From the NCBI RefSeq assembly GCF_000473265.1, contig NZ_KI421511.1:62001-126000 (forward strand): DNA of 64,000 nucleotides, written 5' to 3'. The notes below the pieces were generated by a model that worked only from the letters and a program-made list of their open reading frames with translations, had not been told where the DNA came from and made no database searches. The position numbers and the translations under genes are program-made. Source of the DNA: Amycolatopsis thermoflava N1165 (GTDB lineage Bacteria; Actinomycetota; Actinomycetes; Mycobacteriales; Pseudonocardiaceae). Each line of letters opens with the position of its first letter. Positions within the stretch are counted from its first letter, which is position 1. This document shows, in pieces, positions 1-8,624 of this stretch.

Positions 1-68
1 CGGTCGCGGGTCACCACCACCACGACCACGACTGGGACGACGACGGAGACGAGGGCGACGACGACTGA
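1..68 (+). CDS. C-terminal end of an unknown protein with a His/Asp-rich tail (partial)
   Basis: An open frame enters the window and stops with TGA at 66-68. The visible residues are four consecutive His, then DHDW and a run of Asp, Gly and Glu. Such His/Asp-rich tails are seen in metal-binding or metal-transport proteins, but the domain itself lies outside the window and no family can be assigned. The gene converges on the response-regulator gene to its right, and a perfect hairpin lies between the two stops. The frame choice rests on codon composition only (G/C at every third position). Confidence 0.6.
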   Translation, partial: VAGHHHHDHDWDDDGDEGDDD

Positions 69-94
69 CGTCACCCGCTCCGCCTCTCTCCCTG

Positions 95-127
95 ACGGTG
101 ACCCCCGGTGAGGCCGGGGGTCACCGT
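95..127. terminator. Bidirectional hairpin terminator between convergent genes
   Basis: A perfect 14-bp inverted repeat (95-108 and 114-127, arms ACGGTGACCCCCGG/CCGGGGGTCACCGT) with a 5-nt loop is followed by TTT on the plus strand. It overlaps the stop codon of the minus-strand response regulator at 121-123. The position between two converging genes suggests it ends transcription from both sides. Confidence 0.8.
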
Positions 128-768
128 TTCCCGTCGTCCGGGGTCAGGTCGTGGCGCACGGCGAGGATCGCCAGGTGCACGCGGCTGGGGCTGCCGGTCT
201 TGTCCATCAGGTTCGCCACGTGCGTCTTGACCGTCGTGACGCCGACGTGCATCCGCGCCGCGATGTCCGCATTGGACAGTCCCATCCCGACCAGTCCGAG
301 CACCTCCCGCTCGCGCGGCGTCAACGGCAGATCCGGCCGCTCCGCCCTGGACCGCACCGCCTGCCCGACCAGCCGCCGCAGGACGTCGTCGCTGAACGGG
401 CTGCCGCCCGCGGCCGCCCGGCGGATCCCGTCGAGCAGCTCGGCGGGCGTGGCGTCCTTGGCCAGGAACCCGCACGCGCCCGCCGCCAGCGCCGGGTACA
501 GGTGCTCGTCGTCGTCGAAGGTCGTCAGCACGACGATCCGCGTCGCGGGCCGCTCGCCGAGGATCGTCTTCGTCGCGGTGATGCCGTCCGTGCCGGGCAT
601 CCGCAGGTCCATCAGCACCACGTCGGGCTTGACCCGGCCGGCCAGCCGGATCGCCTCACCGCCGTGCGGCGCCTCGCCGACGACCTCGATGTCCGACGTG
701 GACTCGCACAGCATGCGCAGGCCGGCGCGGACGAGCTGCTGGTCGTCGACGAGCAGGGTGCGGATCAC
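121..768 (-). CDS. NarL/FixJ-type response regulator
   Basis: 215-aa cytoplasmic DNA-binding response regulator, the usual length for the NarL group. The receiver domain fills about residues 1-120: acidic pocket LLVDDQQ near the start, phospho-acceptor Asp in VVLMDLRMPG, conserved Lys in FLAKDA. A C-terminal LuxR helix-turn-helix follows (LTPREREVLGLVGMGLSNADIA ... TVKTHV, about 148-205). The start is GTG at 766-768, which overlaps the stop of the upstream histidine kinase by four bases (GTGA). The two are therefore translationally coupled and form one signalling pair. The target genes are not evident; neither flank has an obvious regulon member. Confidence 0.93.
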   Translation of the reverse strand: MIRTLLVDDQQLVRAGLRMLCESTSDIEVVGEAPHGGEAIRLAGRVKPDVVLMDLRMPGTDGITATKTILGERPATRIVVLTTFDDDEHLYPALAAGACGFLAKDATPAELLDGIRRAAAGGSPFSDDVLRRLVGQAVRSRAERPDLPLTPREREVLGLVGMGLSNADIAARMHVGVTTVKTHVANLMDKTGSPSRVHLAILAVRHDLTPDDGKR

Positions 769-1946
769 GGGACCTCCGAATCGACCGGGGCGGACGTCTC
801 CGCCGGGATCAGCGCACGCACCCGCCAGCCGTCGCCGTGCGGGCCGGCCTCGAGGGTGCCGCCGACCAGGTCGACGCGTTCCCGCAGGCCCACCAGTCCG
901 TAGCCCGGTTCACCGCCGCCGCCCCGCGCGCCGCCCGTGTCGGTGACCTCGACCAGCACCTGCCCGCCGCCGGCGTCCACCCGGACGTGCGCCCGCGCGC
1001 CGGGGCCGGCGTGCTTGGCGACGTTCGTCAGGCTCTCCTGCACCAGCCGCAGCACCGCCAGGCCGCGCAGCGAATCGAGGGCCGCGATGGCCGGGTCGAC
1101 GTGGCAGTCGATCGCCAGCCCGGCCTGCCTGCTGCGCCCGATCACCGACTCCACCGCGGCGGGCAGCGACGCGGTCTCGATGAGCACGCCGTGGTCGCGC
1201 ACGCTCGCCGGGTCGCGCAGCGCGGACACCAGCTCCCGCAGGTCCGCGAGGGTCCGGGTGGCCGAGGCGTGGACGTCGTCGAGCACCTCGCCGACACGCG
1301 GATCCAGGTCCGGCACCACGGCCCGCGCCACGCCCACCCGCAGCGCCATCGACGCGACGTGGTGGGCCACCAGGTCGTGCAGCTCGCGGGCGATCTCGGT
1401 GCGCTCGGTCAGGCGGGCGCCACGCGCGGCGAGTTCCCGGCGCGCCTCGGCCTCCTCGGCCCGCGCGCTCGCCTGCGCCACCGCCCGCACCCCGGCCCGC
1501 AGGTAGGCGCCGAGCAGCAGCGGGCCGCCCACGACGGTGAGGACCCGGTAGCCGACGGCGAGCACGCCGGTCAGCACGTGGTCGTAGGTGCCGAGGACGA
1601 AGTACACCGCGGTGAGCACGGCGGCGCCGAGCAGGGCGGTGCGCATCGGGCGGCGGATGGCCAGCTCGAACACCGCGACGCCGGCCAGCACCTTCACCGC
1701 CACCGGCGTGGCGTCGGCCCACTGGTGCGCGGCCAGGATGAGCAGCGACTCCACGCCCGCGACCGCCAGCGGCCACACCCCTCCCGCGAGGAACACCCCG
1801 GCCGCGGCGAACACGACCACCCAATCCGCCGGCGTCGGCTCCGGCCGCTGCACCAGCAGCAGATAACCAGGGCCGATCACGAGCGGCAGCAGACGCGCGG
1901 GCCCGAACCGGTCGCCGACCGCCCGCCCAACCCACCCCAGGAGCAC
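765..1946 (-). CDS. Membrane sensor histidine kinase (HisKA_3 type)
   Basis: 393-aa kinase partner of the adjacent NarL-type regulator. The N-terminal ~150 residues hold several hydrophobic helices (for example LLPLVIGPGYLLLVQ, WVVVFAAAGVFLAGG, TALLGAAVLTAVYFVLG) and no large extracellular loop, so the signal is probably sensed in or at the membrane. The dimerisation/phospho-acceptor segment is EIARELHDLVAHHVASM (about 185-205), with the His of ELHD as acceptor. The ATPase domain shows the N-box QESLTNVAKHA and a glycine-rich segment near YGLVGLRERV. The start is GTG at 1944-1946. It is transcribed leftward with the regulator. Confidence 0.9.
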   Translation of the reverse strand: MLLGWVGRAVGDRFGPARLLPLVIGPGYLLLVQRPEPTPADWVVVFAAAGVFLAGGVWPLAVAGVESLLILAAHQWADATPVAVKVLAGVAVFELAIRRPMRTALLGAAVLTAVYFVLGTYDHVLTGVLAVGYRVLTVVGGPLLLGAYLRAGVRAVAQASARAEEAEARRELAARGARLTERTEIARELHDLVAHHVASMALRVGVARAVVPDLDPRVGEVLDDVHASATRTLADLRELVSALRDPASVRDHGVLIETASLPAAVESVIGRSRQAGLAIDCHVDPAIAALDSLRGLAVLRLVQESLTNVAKHAGPGARAHVRVDAGGGQVLVEVTDTGGARGGGGEPGYGLVGLRERVDLVGGTLEAGPHGDGWRVRALIPAETSAPVDSEVP

Positions 1947-1976
1947 AGAACCGACACTAACCGGCGGGCGCGCCGG

Positions 1977-2110
1977 GCGGTTCCTCCCTGGGAAGGAGGT
2001 CCGGCTGGTTCTCGGGGGTTGTTGCGCTGGGGTTGGTGGGCGGTAGTGGATGTCCGGTGGTCGGACCGCGCGGTTCCGCTAGGGAGGGAGGTTCCGGGTG
2101 GCTCTTTAGC
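1977..2110. repeat. Degenerate two-copy direct repeat in the 276-bp gap 1947-2222
   Basis: The gap between the divergent kinase and epimerase genes contains two related ~40-bp segments starting GCGGTTCC at 1977 and 2070 (offset 93 bp). Each continues with a purine-rich GGGAGGGAGG/GGGAAGGAGG core and a GGCTGGTTCTC/GGGTGGCTCTT end. A perfect 8-bp inverted repeat (CTCGTCCT at 2122-2129, AGGACGAG at 2138-2145) follows. No reading frame with convincing codon use runs through it. It may hold the divergent promoters, but no clear -35/-10 pair stands out. Confidence 0.5.
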
Positions 2111-2222
2111 CGAGGCTGCGTCTCGTCCTCCTCCTTCAGGACGAGCCCCCATCCGCCGCGCGGCCGCCGCGACCGGCGCGCGGGACGAGGCCGCGGCCCG
2201 TGCGCGCCCGCAGCCTGGACAG

Positions 2223-3238
2223 GTGACCGACGAAACCGTCCTCGTGACCGGCGGCACCGGCTACCTCGCCGGCTGGTGCATCGACCTCCTCCTCGCCCGC
2301 GGCTACCACGTGCGGGCCACCGTCCGCGACCGCTCCCGCCGCCCGGTGGTGGCCGCCCAGCTGCCGGCGGGACACCCCACCGCGCGCCTCACCGTTGTCG
2401 AGGCCGATCTCGGCTCCGACGCGGGCTGGGCGGAGGCCGCGGCGGGCTGCGACTTCGTCCTGCACGTCGCGTCGCCGTTCCCGGCCGTGCCGCCGCGGGA
2501 TCCCGCCGCCCTGGTCGGCCCCGCCCGGGACGGCACGCTCCGCGTCCTCGCCGCCGCCCGGGCCGCGGGCGCGCGGCGGATCGTGGTGACCTCGTCGTCG
2601 TCCGCGGCCGCCTACCCGGCCGGCCCCCGGCCCGACCCGATCACCGAGGACCACTGGACCGACCCCGGCCACCCGCTGGCCCGCGCCTACGTCCGGTCCA
2701 AGACCCTCGCCGAGCGCGCCGCCTGGGCGTACGCCCGCGAGCACGGGATGACGGACCGGCTGACCGTGATCGCGCCCGGCACCCTGCTGGGACCCGTGCG
2801 CGGCCGCCCGTCCTACTCGCTGTCGGTGGTCGAGCGGCTCGTGACCGGCCGGGTGCCGGGCTGCCGCGCCTCGGCTTCCCGTTCACCGACGTGCGCGACG
2901 TCGCCGCACTGCATGTCGCCGCGATGCTCAGCCCGGACGCGGCGGGGGAGCGGTTCCTCGCCGCCGGGCCGTTCCACTGGATCGAGGACATCGCGGCCAT
3001 CCTGCGCGGGCAGCCCGGCGCGCGCGTGCCGTCCCGGCGGCTGCCCGGCCCGCTCGTCCGCGCCGCCGCCCTGTTCGACCCCGCGCTGCGCCAGGTCGTG
3101 CCCGATCTCGGCGAGGAGTTCCGCTTCGCCACCGGCAAGGCGCGCGACGTGCTGGGCTGGAACCCCCGGCCGCTCGCGGACACCGTGCTCGACTGCGCCC
3201 GCTCGTTCGTCAGGGCCCGCTCGCGAGTCACGGCTTGA
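2223..3238 (+). pseudogene. NAD-dependent epimerase/dihydroflavonol-reductase-like gene with a frameshift
   Basis: An extended SDR. From GTG 2223 the protein shows the Rossmann motif VTGGTGYLAGW, the Ser-rich catalytic strand VTSSSSAAAYP and the YxxxK active site (YVRSK). Homology in this frame stops at VTGRVPG (near 2860). It resumes in another frame from 2861 as LPRLGFPFTDVRDVAALH and continues to the stop at 3236-3238, ending SFVRARSRVTA. One missing base at about 2859-2861 explains the break; restoring it gives a ~338-aa protein of normal family length with a TDVRDVA substrate-domain motif. It is either a recent inactivation or a sequencing error. Its 3' end overlaps the convergent glycosyltransferase by 11 bp. 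Confidence 0.8.
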
Positions 3239-5315
3239 GCAGGCCGCGGCGCGGCAGTTTGTGCCACGGCAGCCGCGCCCCGGCCAGCGCCGTACTCAGC
3301 GACTGCAGCACCACCAGGTACATCAGCTGCCGGTAGACGAACTGCTGCAACGGCAGCGCAAGCAGCGGCCGCAGCGGTTCCCGGTCCAGCCGGAACGCCA
3401 CCACCGCCGGGATCGCCTGCAGCGCCAGGAACGCCAGCCACGCCCCGAGCACCAGCCACCGCTCGCCGGTGAACAGCCCGAACACGGCGGCGACGTCGAC
3501 GAGCGGCGCCACGATCGGCAGCAGCACCTGGAACAGCAGCAGGTACGGCAGCCCGCGCCGCCCCAGCCGTCCCGCGCTGCCGCGCTCGGCGACCGCGTGC
3601 CGGTGCTTCCACACCGACTGCAGCGTCCCGTAGCACCAGCGGTACCGCTGCTTCCACAGCTCCGCCAGCGTCGCCGGGGCCTCGGTCAGCGCCCGCGCCT
3701 CCTCCTCGTACACCACGCGCCAGCCGCCGCGCTCCAGCGCCATCGTCAGGTCCGTGTCCTCGGCGAGCGTGTCCGTGGGCACCCCGCCGACGCGCAGCAC
3801 CGCCGACCGCCGGAACGCGCCCACCGCGCCCGGCACCGTGGGCATGCACTCGAGCACGTCGTAGAGCCGCCGGTCCAGGTTGAAGCCGCACACGTACTCG
3901 ATGTGCTGCCACCTCCCGAGCAGCCGGCCGCGGTTGCCGACCTTGGCGTTGCCGGACACCGCCGCCACGGCCGGGTCGGCGAAGTTGCGCACGAGCGCGG
4001 GCACCGAACCCGGCTCCAGCACGGTGTCGCCGTCCATCAGCACGACCAGTTCGGTGCGCGCGGCGGCGAGGCCGGTGTTCAGCGCGGCCGCCTTGCCCGC
4101 GTTGGCCTGCCGGATCAGGCGCACGCTCGGGCGGCGGCGGGCGATCCGCTCCACCAGTGCGTCGGTGCCGTCGGTGGATCCGTCGTCGACCACGATCACC
4201 TGCACGCGCGGGCCCGCGGCGAGCGCCGAGCGGACCGCCCACTCGATGCCTTCGCGCTCGTTGTAGGCGGGGATGATCACGGTCACCGGCTGGTCCGGCG
4301 CCTCCCGCGGGCGGCGCCGCCGCACGTGCAGGCTCGTCGTCACGCCGAGCAGAACCGTGCGCAGCAGCGCCAGCACGGTCGCCACCACCGTCAGCACGAA
4401 CAGCGCCCCGGCCGTGAACTCCGCGGCGCCCACGGCGAACACGAGCAGCCAGCCGCCCACCCGCGCGCGGACCGGCGCCGCCGCCTGGGTTCCGGCCAGC
4501 CCGACGGACTCGCTGACCGTGCCGAACGTCCAGCCGCGCGACCGCAGCTCCGGGATCAGCCGGTCGAGGGCCTCGACGGTCTGCGCGCGGTCCCCGCCGC
4601 CGTCGTGCATCAGGACCACCGCGCCGGCGTTCCCGGCCGGGGTCGCGTTCGCGACGATCGCGTCCGCGCCCGGGCGGCGCCAGTCCTGGGAGTCCACATC
4701 GGACAACACCACCAGCTTGCCGTCCGCGCCCAGCCGCTGCGCCGCGGCCCAGTCCCGGTCGTCCAGGCCGTCCGGAGTGGACGAATAGGGCGGCCGCACC
4801 AGCGCCGGGATGACACCCGCGGTGCCGGCGAGGACGAGGTCCGTCGTGCGGATCTCCAGATCGGCCCGGAAGCCGCTCGCCGTGCTCAGGTCGGTGTGGC
4901 TCGCCGTGTGGTTGCCGATTTCGTGGCCGCGGGCCAGGATCTCGCGGACCAGGTCCGGGTATTGCGCGGCGCGCGCGCCGGTCACGAAGAACGTCGCCTT
5001 CGCGTCGTTGCGGTCCAGCGCGTCGAGGATCCGCGGCGTCCACACCGGATCCGGCCCGTCGTCGAAGGTCAGGGCGATGGCGTGGTCCCGCGCCCGCGCG
5101 GTTACCGGGGAAGCCGACCGCGGGTCGATCACCGCGCCGCCGCCGCGCACCTGCGCGGGCACGGTCGTCGCGGGACCCGGCGGCGACGTGTCCTCGCCGC
5201 CGTCCGCCCCCGTGACAACGGCGTCGAGCGCGAGCAGGCCTGCGACGACCGCGAGGATCGCCGACAGCAGCAGCCAGTGGGCCTTCGGCGGGCTCGGCCG
5301 CCGGTGCCGGGTCAC
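3228..5315 (-). CDS. Bifunctional polysaccharide deacetylase / family 2 glycosyltransferase
   Basis: 695-aa membrane protein. An N-terminal transmembrane anchor (HWLLLSAILAVVAGLLAL) is followed by a NodB-type deacetylase domain with the metal motif LTFDDGPDP and HEIGNHTASH. A second hydrophobic stretch (GGWLLVFAVGAAEF ... VLTVVATVLALL) leads into a processive GT2 domain: VDDGSTDG, the DxD in LMDGDTVLE, TLAEDTDLT and the QRYRW signature. C-terminal membrane helices follow. The plan resembles chitin/hyaluronan-synthase-like enzymes that polymerise and then de-N-acetylate a cell-wall or exopolysaccharide; the substrate is not known. GTG at 5313-5315 was chosen because it overlaps the upstream gene's stop as GTGA. 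An upstream extension would be a shadow of that gene. Confidence 0.88.
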   Translation of the reverse strand: MTRHRRPSPPKAHWLLLSAILAVVAGLLALDAVVTGADGGEDTSPPGPATTVPAQVRGGGAVIDPRSASPVTARARDHAIALTFDDGPDPVWTPRILDALDRNDAKATFFVTGARAAQYPDLVREILARGHEIGNHTASHTDLSTASGFRADLEIRTTDLVLAGTAGVIPALVRPPYSSTPDGLDDRDWAAAQRLGADGKLVVLSDVDSQDWRRPGADAIVANATPAGNAGAVVLMHDGGGDRAQTVEALDRLIPELRSRGWTFGTVSESVGLAGTQAAAPVRARVGGWLLVFAVGAAEFTAGALFVLTVVATVLALLRTVLLGVTTSLHVRRRRPREAPDQPVTVIIPAYNEREGIEWAVRSALAAGPRVQVIVVDDGSTDGTDALVERIARRRPSVRLIRQANAGKAAALNTGLAAARTELVVLMDGDTVLEPGSVPALVRNFADPAVAAVSGNAKVGNRGRLLGRWQHIEYVCGFNLDRRLYDVLECMPTVPGAVGAFRRSAVLRVGGVPTDTLAEDTDLTMALERGGWRVVYEEEARALTEAPATLAELWKQRYRWCYGTLQSVWKHRHAVAERGSAGRLGRRGLPYLLLFQVLLPIVAPLVDVAAVFGLFTGERWLVLGAWLAFLALQAIPAVVAFRLDREPLRPLLALPLQQFVYRQLMYLVVLQSLSTALAGARLPWHKLPRRGLLKP

Positions 5316-5782
5316 CGGCCGGGTTCCGGCTCGCCGCCCTGCCCGCGCCCGGGTGGATCGGGGCGGGCGCGCGAGTTGCGCGGTTCGCCGGGAGACGACG
5401 GTGGTTGTGGTGCGGCCGTGGTGGTCACGGCCGGGGCCTGCGGCACCGGTGCGGTCGTGCCCTGGTCCGTGCCCTCGGTCTGGGTCTGGGCCTGGGACGA
5501 CGGGTCGGTGCCGCGCGGTGCGGTGGTGTCGTCGGCCACCGACGGGCCGCCCTGCGGCGGCGGTGCCGGGGACGCGGACGGCGCGGCGGGCACCGGCAGG
5601 AGCACGGAGGCGGGGATCGGCGCGCCCAGCAGCGAAGCCACCAACAGCACGGCGTAACCGCTGACCAGAGCGCACGCCGCGATGCTCACGCGGCGCACGA
5701 TGCGGCGTCTTCGCCCGGACGGATCGACGAAAACGGGTTTCTCCCGCGGAATTTCGACAGTGTCGTCGCTAATTGTCTTCAT
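5312..5782 (-). CDS. Membrane-anchored Pro/Thr-rich hypothetical protein
   Basis: Protein of about 156 aa translated just ahead of, and overlapping by GTGA, the deacetylase/glycosyltransferase. An arginine-rich cytoplasmic segment (SGRRRRIVRR) is followed by one transmembrane helix (VSIAACALVSGYAVLLVASLLG). A low-complexity Pro, Ala, Thr, Ser and Gln region then runs to the C-terminus and is presumably outside the membrane. No enzymatic motif is visible. Coupling suggests it helps localise or stabilise the polysaccharide enzyme, but that is inference. ATG at 5780-5782 is preferred; an in-frame GTG lies one codon upstream. Confidence 0.75.
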   Translation of the reverse strand: MKTISDDTVEIPREKPVFVDPSGRRRRIVRRVSIAACALVSGYAVLLVASLLGAPIPASVLLPVPAAPSASPAPPPQGGPSVADDTTAPRGTDPSSQAQTQTEGTDQGTTAPVPQAPAVTTTAAPQPPSSPGEPRNSRARPDPPGRGQGGEPEPGR

Positions 5783-5901
5783 CACCAGGGCATCGCGTCG
5801 GGGGACCGGTCGGGGGCCTTCACCCTAAACACATCCGGTGCGCCGACCAAGCGCCGCCCCGTGGTGAATGTTCCGCGATTCCCGGCCGTACCGGGAAAAG
5901 A

Positions 5902-6198
5902 TCAACCGCCTGCCATCGCGCCCATCACGAGGAACGGTTCGGCGCCCGCGACCACCGGCGCGGGCAGCGGGGCGTCCGGTTCCTCGTGTGACAGGTCCTC
6001 CTCGCAGGCGAAGAACCGGACGAACGCCCGCCGTTTGCCGGTGCCGTGCTCGCGGATCGTGCCGCGCAGCATCGGATAGCGTTCCTCCAGCGCGTCCAGC
6101 AGGGCACGCTGGGTGACGGCGCCGTCGAGCTCCAGTTCGACCTCGCCGTCGATGTGGGCGATGGTGCGCAGGTGCGCGGGCAGGTGGACGCGGATCAT
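5902..6198 (-). CDS. MoaD/ThiS-family small protein
   Basis: 98-aa beta-grasp protein with the family pattern [10 protein letters not shown] at the start, a [16 protein letters not shown] helix and a C-terminal Gly-Gly (GAMAGG), the end required for activation as a thiocarboxylate sulfur carrier. An acidic/Phe-rich segment ([12 protein letters not shown]) sits in the position of the usual FVNE-type turn. Its ATG (6196-6198) overlaps the stop of the BNR-repeat gene (ATGA), so the two are one operon. No moa or thi gene is nearby, so whether it serves cofactor synthesis or another sulfur transfer is open. The upstream BNR partner is a recurrent neighbour in actinobacteria as far as I recall. Confidence 0.82.
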   Translation of the reverse strand: MIRVHLPAHLRTIAHIDGEVELELDGAVTQRALLDALEERYPMLRGTIREHGTGKRRAFVRFFACEEDLSHEEPDAPLPAPVVAGAEPFLVMGAMAGG

Positions 6199-7310
6199 GG
6201 CAGCGTCTGGACCTCCACCGACAGGACCGCGGGCAGGTCGCGCACGATCGGCGCCCAGGTGTCCCCGGAATCGGCCGACGCGTAGACCTGGCCGCCGGTC
6301 GTGCCGAAGTAGACGCCGCACGACTCCAGCGAATCCACCGCCATCGCGTCGCGCAGCACGTTGACGTAGCAGTTCTCCTGCGGCAGCCCGGCCGTCAGCG
6401 GCTCCCACTCGTGGCCGCCGCCGCGGCTGCGGTACACGCGCAGCCGCCCGTCCGGCGGGAAGTGGTGCTCGTCGCTCTTGATCGGGACCACGTAGACGGT
6501 GTCCGGCTCGTGGGCGTGCACGTCGATGACGAACCCGAAGTCGGTCGGCAGGTTCCCGCTGATCTCGTACCAGTTGTCGCCGCCGTCGTCGCTGCGCATC
6601 ACGTCCCAGTGCTTCTGCATGAACAGCACGTCCGGCCGCTGCGGGTGGCGCGCGATGTGGTGCACGCAGTGGCCCACCTCGGCGTCCGGGTCCGGGATCT
6701 GGCCGGACTTCAGGCCGTGGTTGATGGCCTGCCAGGTCTTGCCGCCGTCCTCGGTGCGGAACGCGCCTGCCGCGGAGATCGCGATGATCAGGCGGTTCGC
6801 GTCGCGCGGGTCCTGGATGATCGTGTGCAGGCACATCCCGCCCGCGCCGGGCTGCCACTTCGGGCCGGAGCCGTGCCCGCGCAGGCCGGGCAGCTCCTGC
6901 CAGGTCGCGCCCGCGTCGTTGGAGCGGAACAGCGCCGCGTCCTCGACCCCGGCGTAGATCAGGTCCGGATCGGTCAGCGACGGCTCGAGGTGCCACACGC
7001 GGGCGAACTCCCACGGGTGCGGTGTGCCGTCGTACCACTGGTGGGTGCCGGGCACGCCCTCGTAGGCGAACTCGTTGCCCACCGGGTGCCACGTCTTCCC
7101 GCCGTCGTCCGAACGCTGGATCAGCTGGCCGAACCAGCTGGTCGACTGGGCGGCGAAGATCCGGTCCGGATCGGCGGGGGAGCCCTTGACGTGGTAGATC
7201 TCCCAGCCCGGGAAGTGCGGGCCGGTGACCTCCCAGTCGGCGCGCCGTTCGTCGGACGTCAGGACGAAGGCCCCCTTGCGTGTGCCGACCAGCACGCGAA
7301 CCCCGCTCAT
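6195..7310 (-). CDS. BNR/Asp-box repeat beta-propeller protein
   Basis: 371-aa protein with at least five Asp-box motifs of the form SxDxGxTW ([40 protein letters not shown]). These are spaced through the sequence as expected for a sialidase-like or YVTN-like propeller. There is no signal peptide ([15 protein letters not shown]), so it is probably cytoplasmic. Catalytic residues of true sialidases are not recognisable, and a binding or scaffolding role is as likely as hydrolysis. The start is ATG at 7308-7310. It is followed and overlapped by the MoaD-like gene, which suggests a joint function. Confidence 0.85.
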   Translation of the reverse strand: MSGVRVLVGTRKGAFVLTSDERRADWEVTGPHFPGWEIYHVKGSPADPDRIFAAQSTSWFGQLIQRSDDGGKTWHPVGNEFAYEGVPGTHQWYDGTPHPWEFARVWHLEPSLTDPDLIYAGVEDAALFRSNDAGATWQELPGLRGHGSGPKWQPGAGGMCLHTIIQDPRDANRLIIAISAAGAFRTEDGGKTWQAINHGLKSGQIPDPDAEVGHCVHHIARHPQRPDVLFMQKHWDVMRSDDGGDNWYEISGNLPTDFGFVIDVHAHEPDTVYVVPIKSDEHHFPPDGRLRVYRSRGGGHEWEPLTAGLPQENCYVNVLRDAMAVDSLESCGVYFGTTGGQVYASADSGDTWAPIVRDLPAVLSVEVQTLP

Positions 7311-7436
7311 CGCCGCTCCTTCCCGTGTCAGGTGGTTAGACCGTAAGGAGCACGGGTGCCGCGCGTCTTCTCCAATCTTGCGCGGTTCGCCCCGCGGGGC
7401 CACGGGTACCCGCCCGGGAAACGGAAGGAGGACGTC

Positions 7437-7727
7437 GTGCCGGAGACGCTGTCGGACACCGAAATCGCCCGGGCGCTGGGCGGGCTGGCGGGATGGCGCG
7501 GGGACGCCGGCCACCTGTCGCGCACCGTGCGCGTGCCGGAGCAGGCGCACGGCGCGCTGATCGACCGCGTGCAGCGGGACGCGGCGGAACTGAGCGACCA
7601 CGCGCAGTTCGAACGCCGCCGCGGCGAGCTGACGTTCACCGTCACCACGGGCTTCCCCGGCCGGGTCACCGAGCCGGACCTGTGGCTGGCGTCCCGCATC
7701 GAAGCGGTGCTGGCGGAGCTGACCTGA
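7437..7727 (+). CDS. Pterin-4a-carbinolamine dehydratase-like protein
   Basis: 96-aa protein with the length and fold pattern of the pterin dehydratase family: [10 protein letters not shown] ... [19 protein letters not shown] ... LTFTVTTG ... [14 protein letters not shown]. The family active site is usually written as two adjacent His plus Pro. Here the region reads SDHAQFE, keeping one His and losing the other and the Pro. Catalysis is therefore doubtful, and a protein-interaction or co-activator role is possible. The start is GTG 7437 with a strong AAGGAGG six bases upstream. The gene converges on the SDR gene. Confidence 0.75.
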   Translation: MPETLSDTEIARALGGLAGWRGDAGHLSRTVRVPEQAHGALIDRVQRDAAELSDHAQFERRRGELTFTVTTGFPGRVTEPDLWLASRIEAVLAELT

Positions 7728-7767
7728 CCTCGCGAGTCCCGCTCACGCTCGCGGCATACGGGCGTTG

Positions 7768-8595
7768 TCAGATCTTGCGCCAGCTGTTGTCACCGAGGCC
7801 GGAGGCTCCCTGGGGGCCCATGAGGAGCATCCCGCCGTCCACCACGTACGACGAGCCGGTCACGTAGCCGGCCGCGGGCGTGGTCAGGAACGCCACCACG
7901 GCGGCGACCTCCTCCGCGTGCCCGGTCCGGCCCAGCGGCACGCCGGGGCGCTCCTGGTCGCGCGGGTTCACGTCGGTCTGGCCGGTCATCGGCGTGGAGA
8001 TCTCGCCGGGCGCCACCGAGTTGACCGTGATGCCGTGCTCGGCCAGCTCCAGCGCCAGCACCTTGGTGAGCATGCCCATCCCGGCCTTCGCCGCGCAGTA
8101 GGGCGCCGCGCCGACCTTCGGGGCGTGCTCGTGCACGCTGGTGATGTTGACGATCCGCCCGCCGCCACCGGCGTCGATCATGTGCCGCGCCGCCCGCTGC
8201 GCGCACAGGAACGCGCCGTCCAGGTCGACGCTCAGCACGTGCCGCCAGGTGTCGAAGTCCATGTCCATGACCCGTTGGCCGGTGCCCGTGCCGGCGCAGT
8301 TGACCAGCACGTCGACCCCGCCGAGCGCCTCGGCGAGCTCGTCGATCGCGGCCGCCGCCGTGGGCAGGTCGCCGAGGTCGAGCTGCCGCACCTCGGCGCG
8401 CGCGCCGGCTTCGCGCACCTGCGCCGCGGTCGCGTTGGCGCCCTCCTCGTCCCGGTGCCACGTGATGCCGACGTCCACGCCGCCACCACCGAGCGCGACG
8501 GCGATCGCGCGCCCGATGCCGGAGTCGGAACCGGTCACGATCGCGGTCCGCGGCCGTCCGCCCTGCTCCGCGGGCAGGGGAGCTGTGTTCGTCAT
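7768..8595 (-). CDS. Short-chain dehydrogenase/reductase
   Basis: 275-aa classical SDR. It has the cofactor motif TGSDSGIG near residue 20, NCAGTG after strand 4, the catalytic Ser in NITSVHEHAP, the YCAAK active-site pair, and the VAPGEISTPM segment after strand 6. The WHRDEE sequence after strand 2 points to NADP rather than NAD. The length is typical. It follows the HtrA protease on the same strand with a 29-bp gap. The substrate cannot be read from sequence; glucose-1-dehydrogenase-like or 3-ketoacyl reductase-like roles are both possible. Confidence 0.88.
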   Translation of the reverse strand: MTNTAPLPAEQGGRPRTAIVTGSDSGIGRAIAVALGGGGVDVGITWHRDEEGANATAAQVREAGARAEVRQLDLGDLPTAAAAIDELAEALGGVDVLVNCAGTGTGQRVMDMDFDTWRHVLSVDLDGAFLCAQRAARHMIDAGGGGRIVNITSVHEHAPKVGAAPYCAAKAGMGMLTKVLALELAEHGITVNSVAPGEISTPMTGQTDVNPRDQERPGVPLGRTGHAEEVAAVVAFLTTPAAGYVTGSSYVVDGGMLLMGPQGASGLGDNSWRKI

Positions 8596-8624
8596 ACCTC
8601 CCAGCTACCCCGGCGCCGCGGCGG

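Noticed and set aside
837-5657. A 1606-codon plus-strand open frame, and similar long antisense frames such as 17845-20385
   Set aside because: They lie antisense to well-supported genes, have no recognisable motifs and reflect the GC-rich third-position bias, which keeps antisense frames open.
7731-7753. CGCGAG/CTCGCG inverted repeat between pterin dehydratase and SDR genes as terminator
   Set aside because: Only six base pairs with an 11-nt loop; too weak to call, although the position is plausible.
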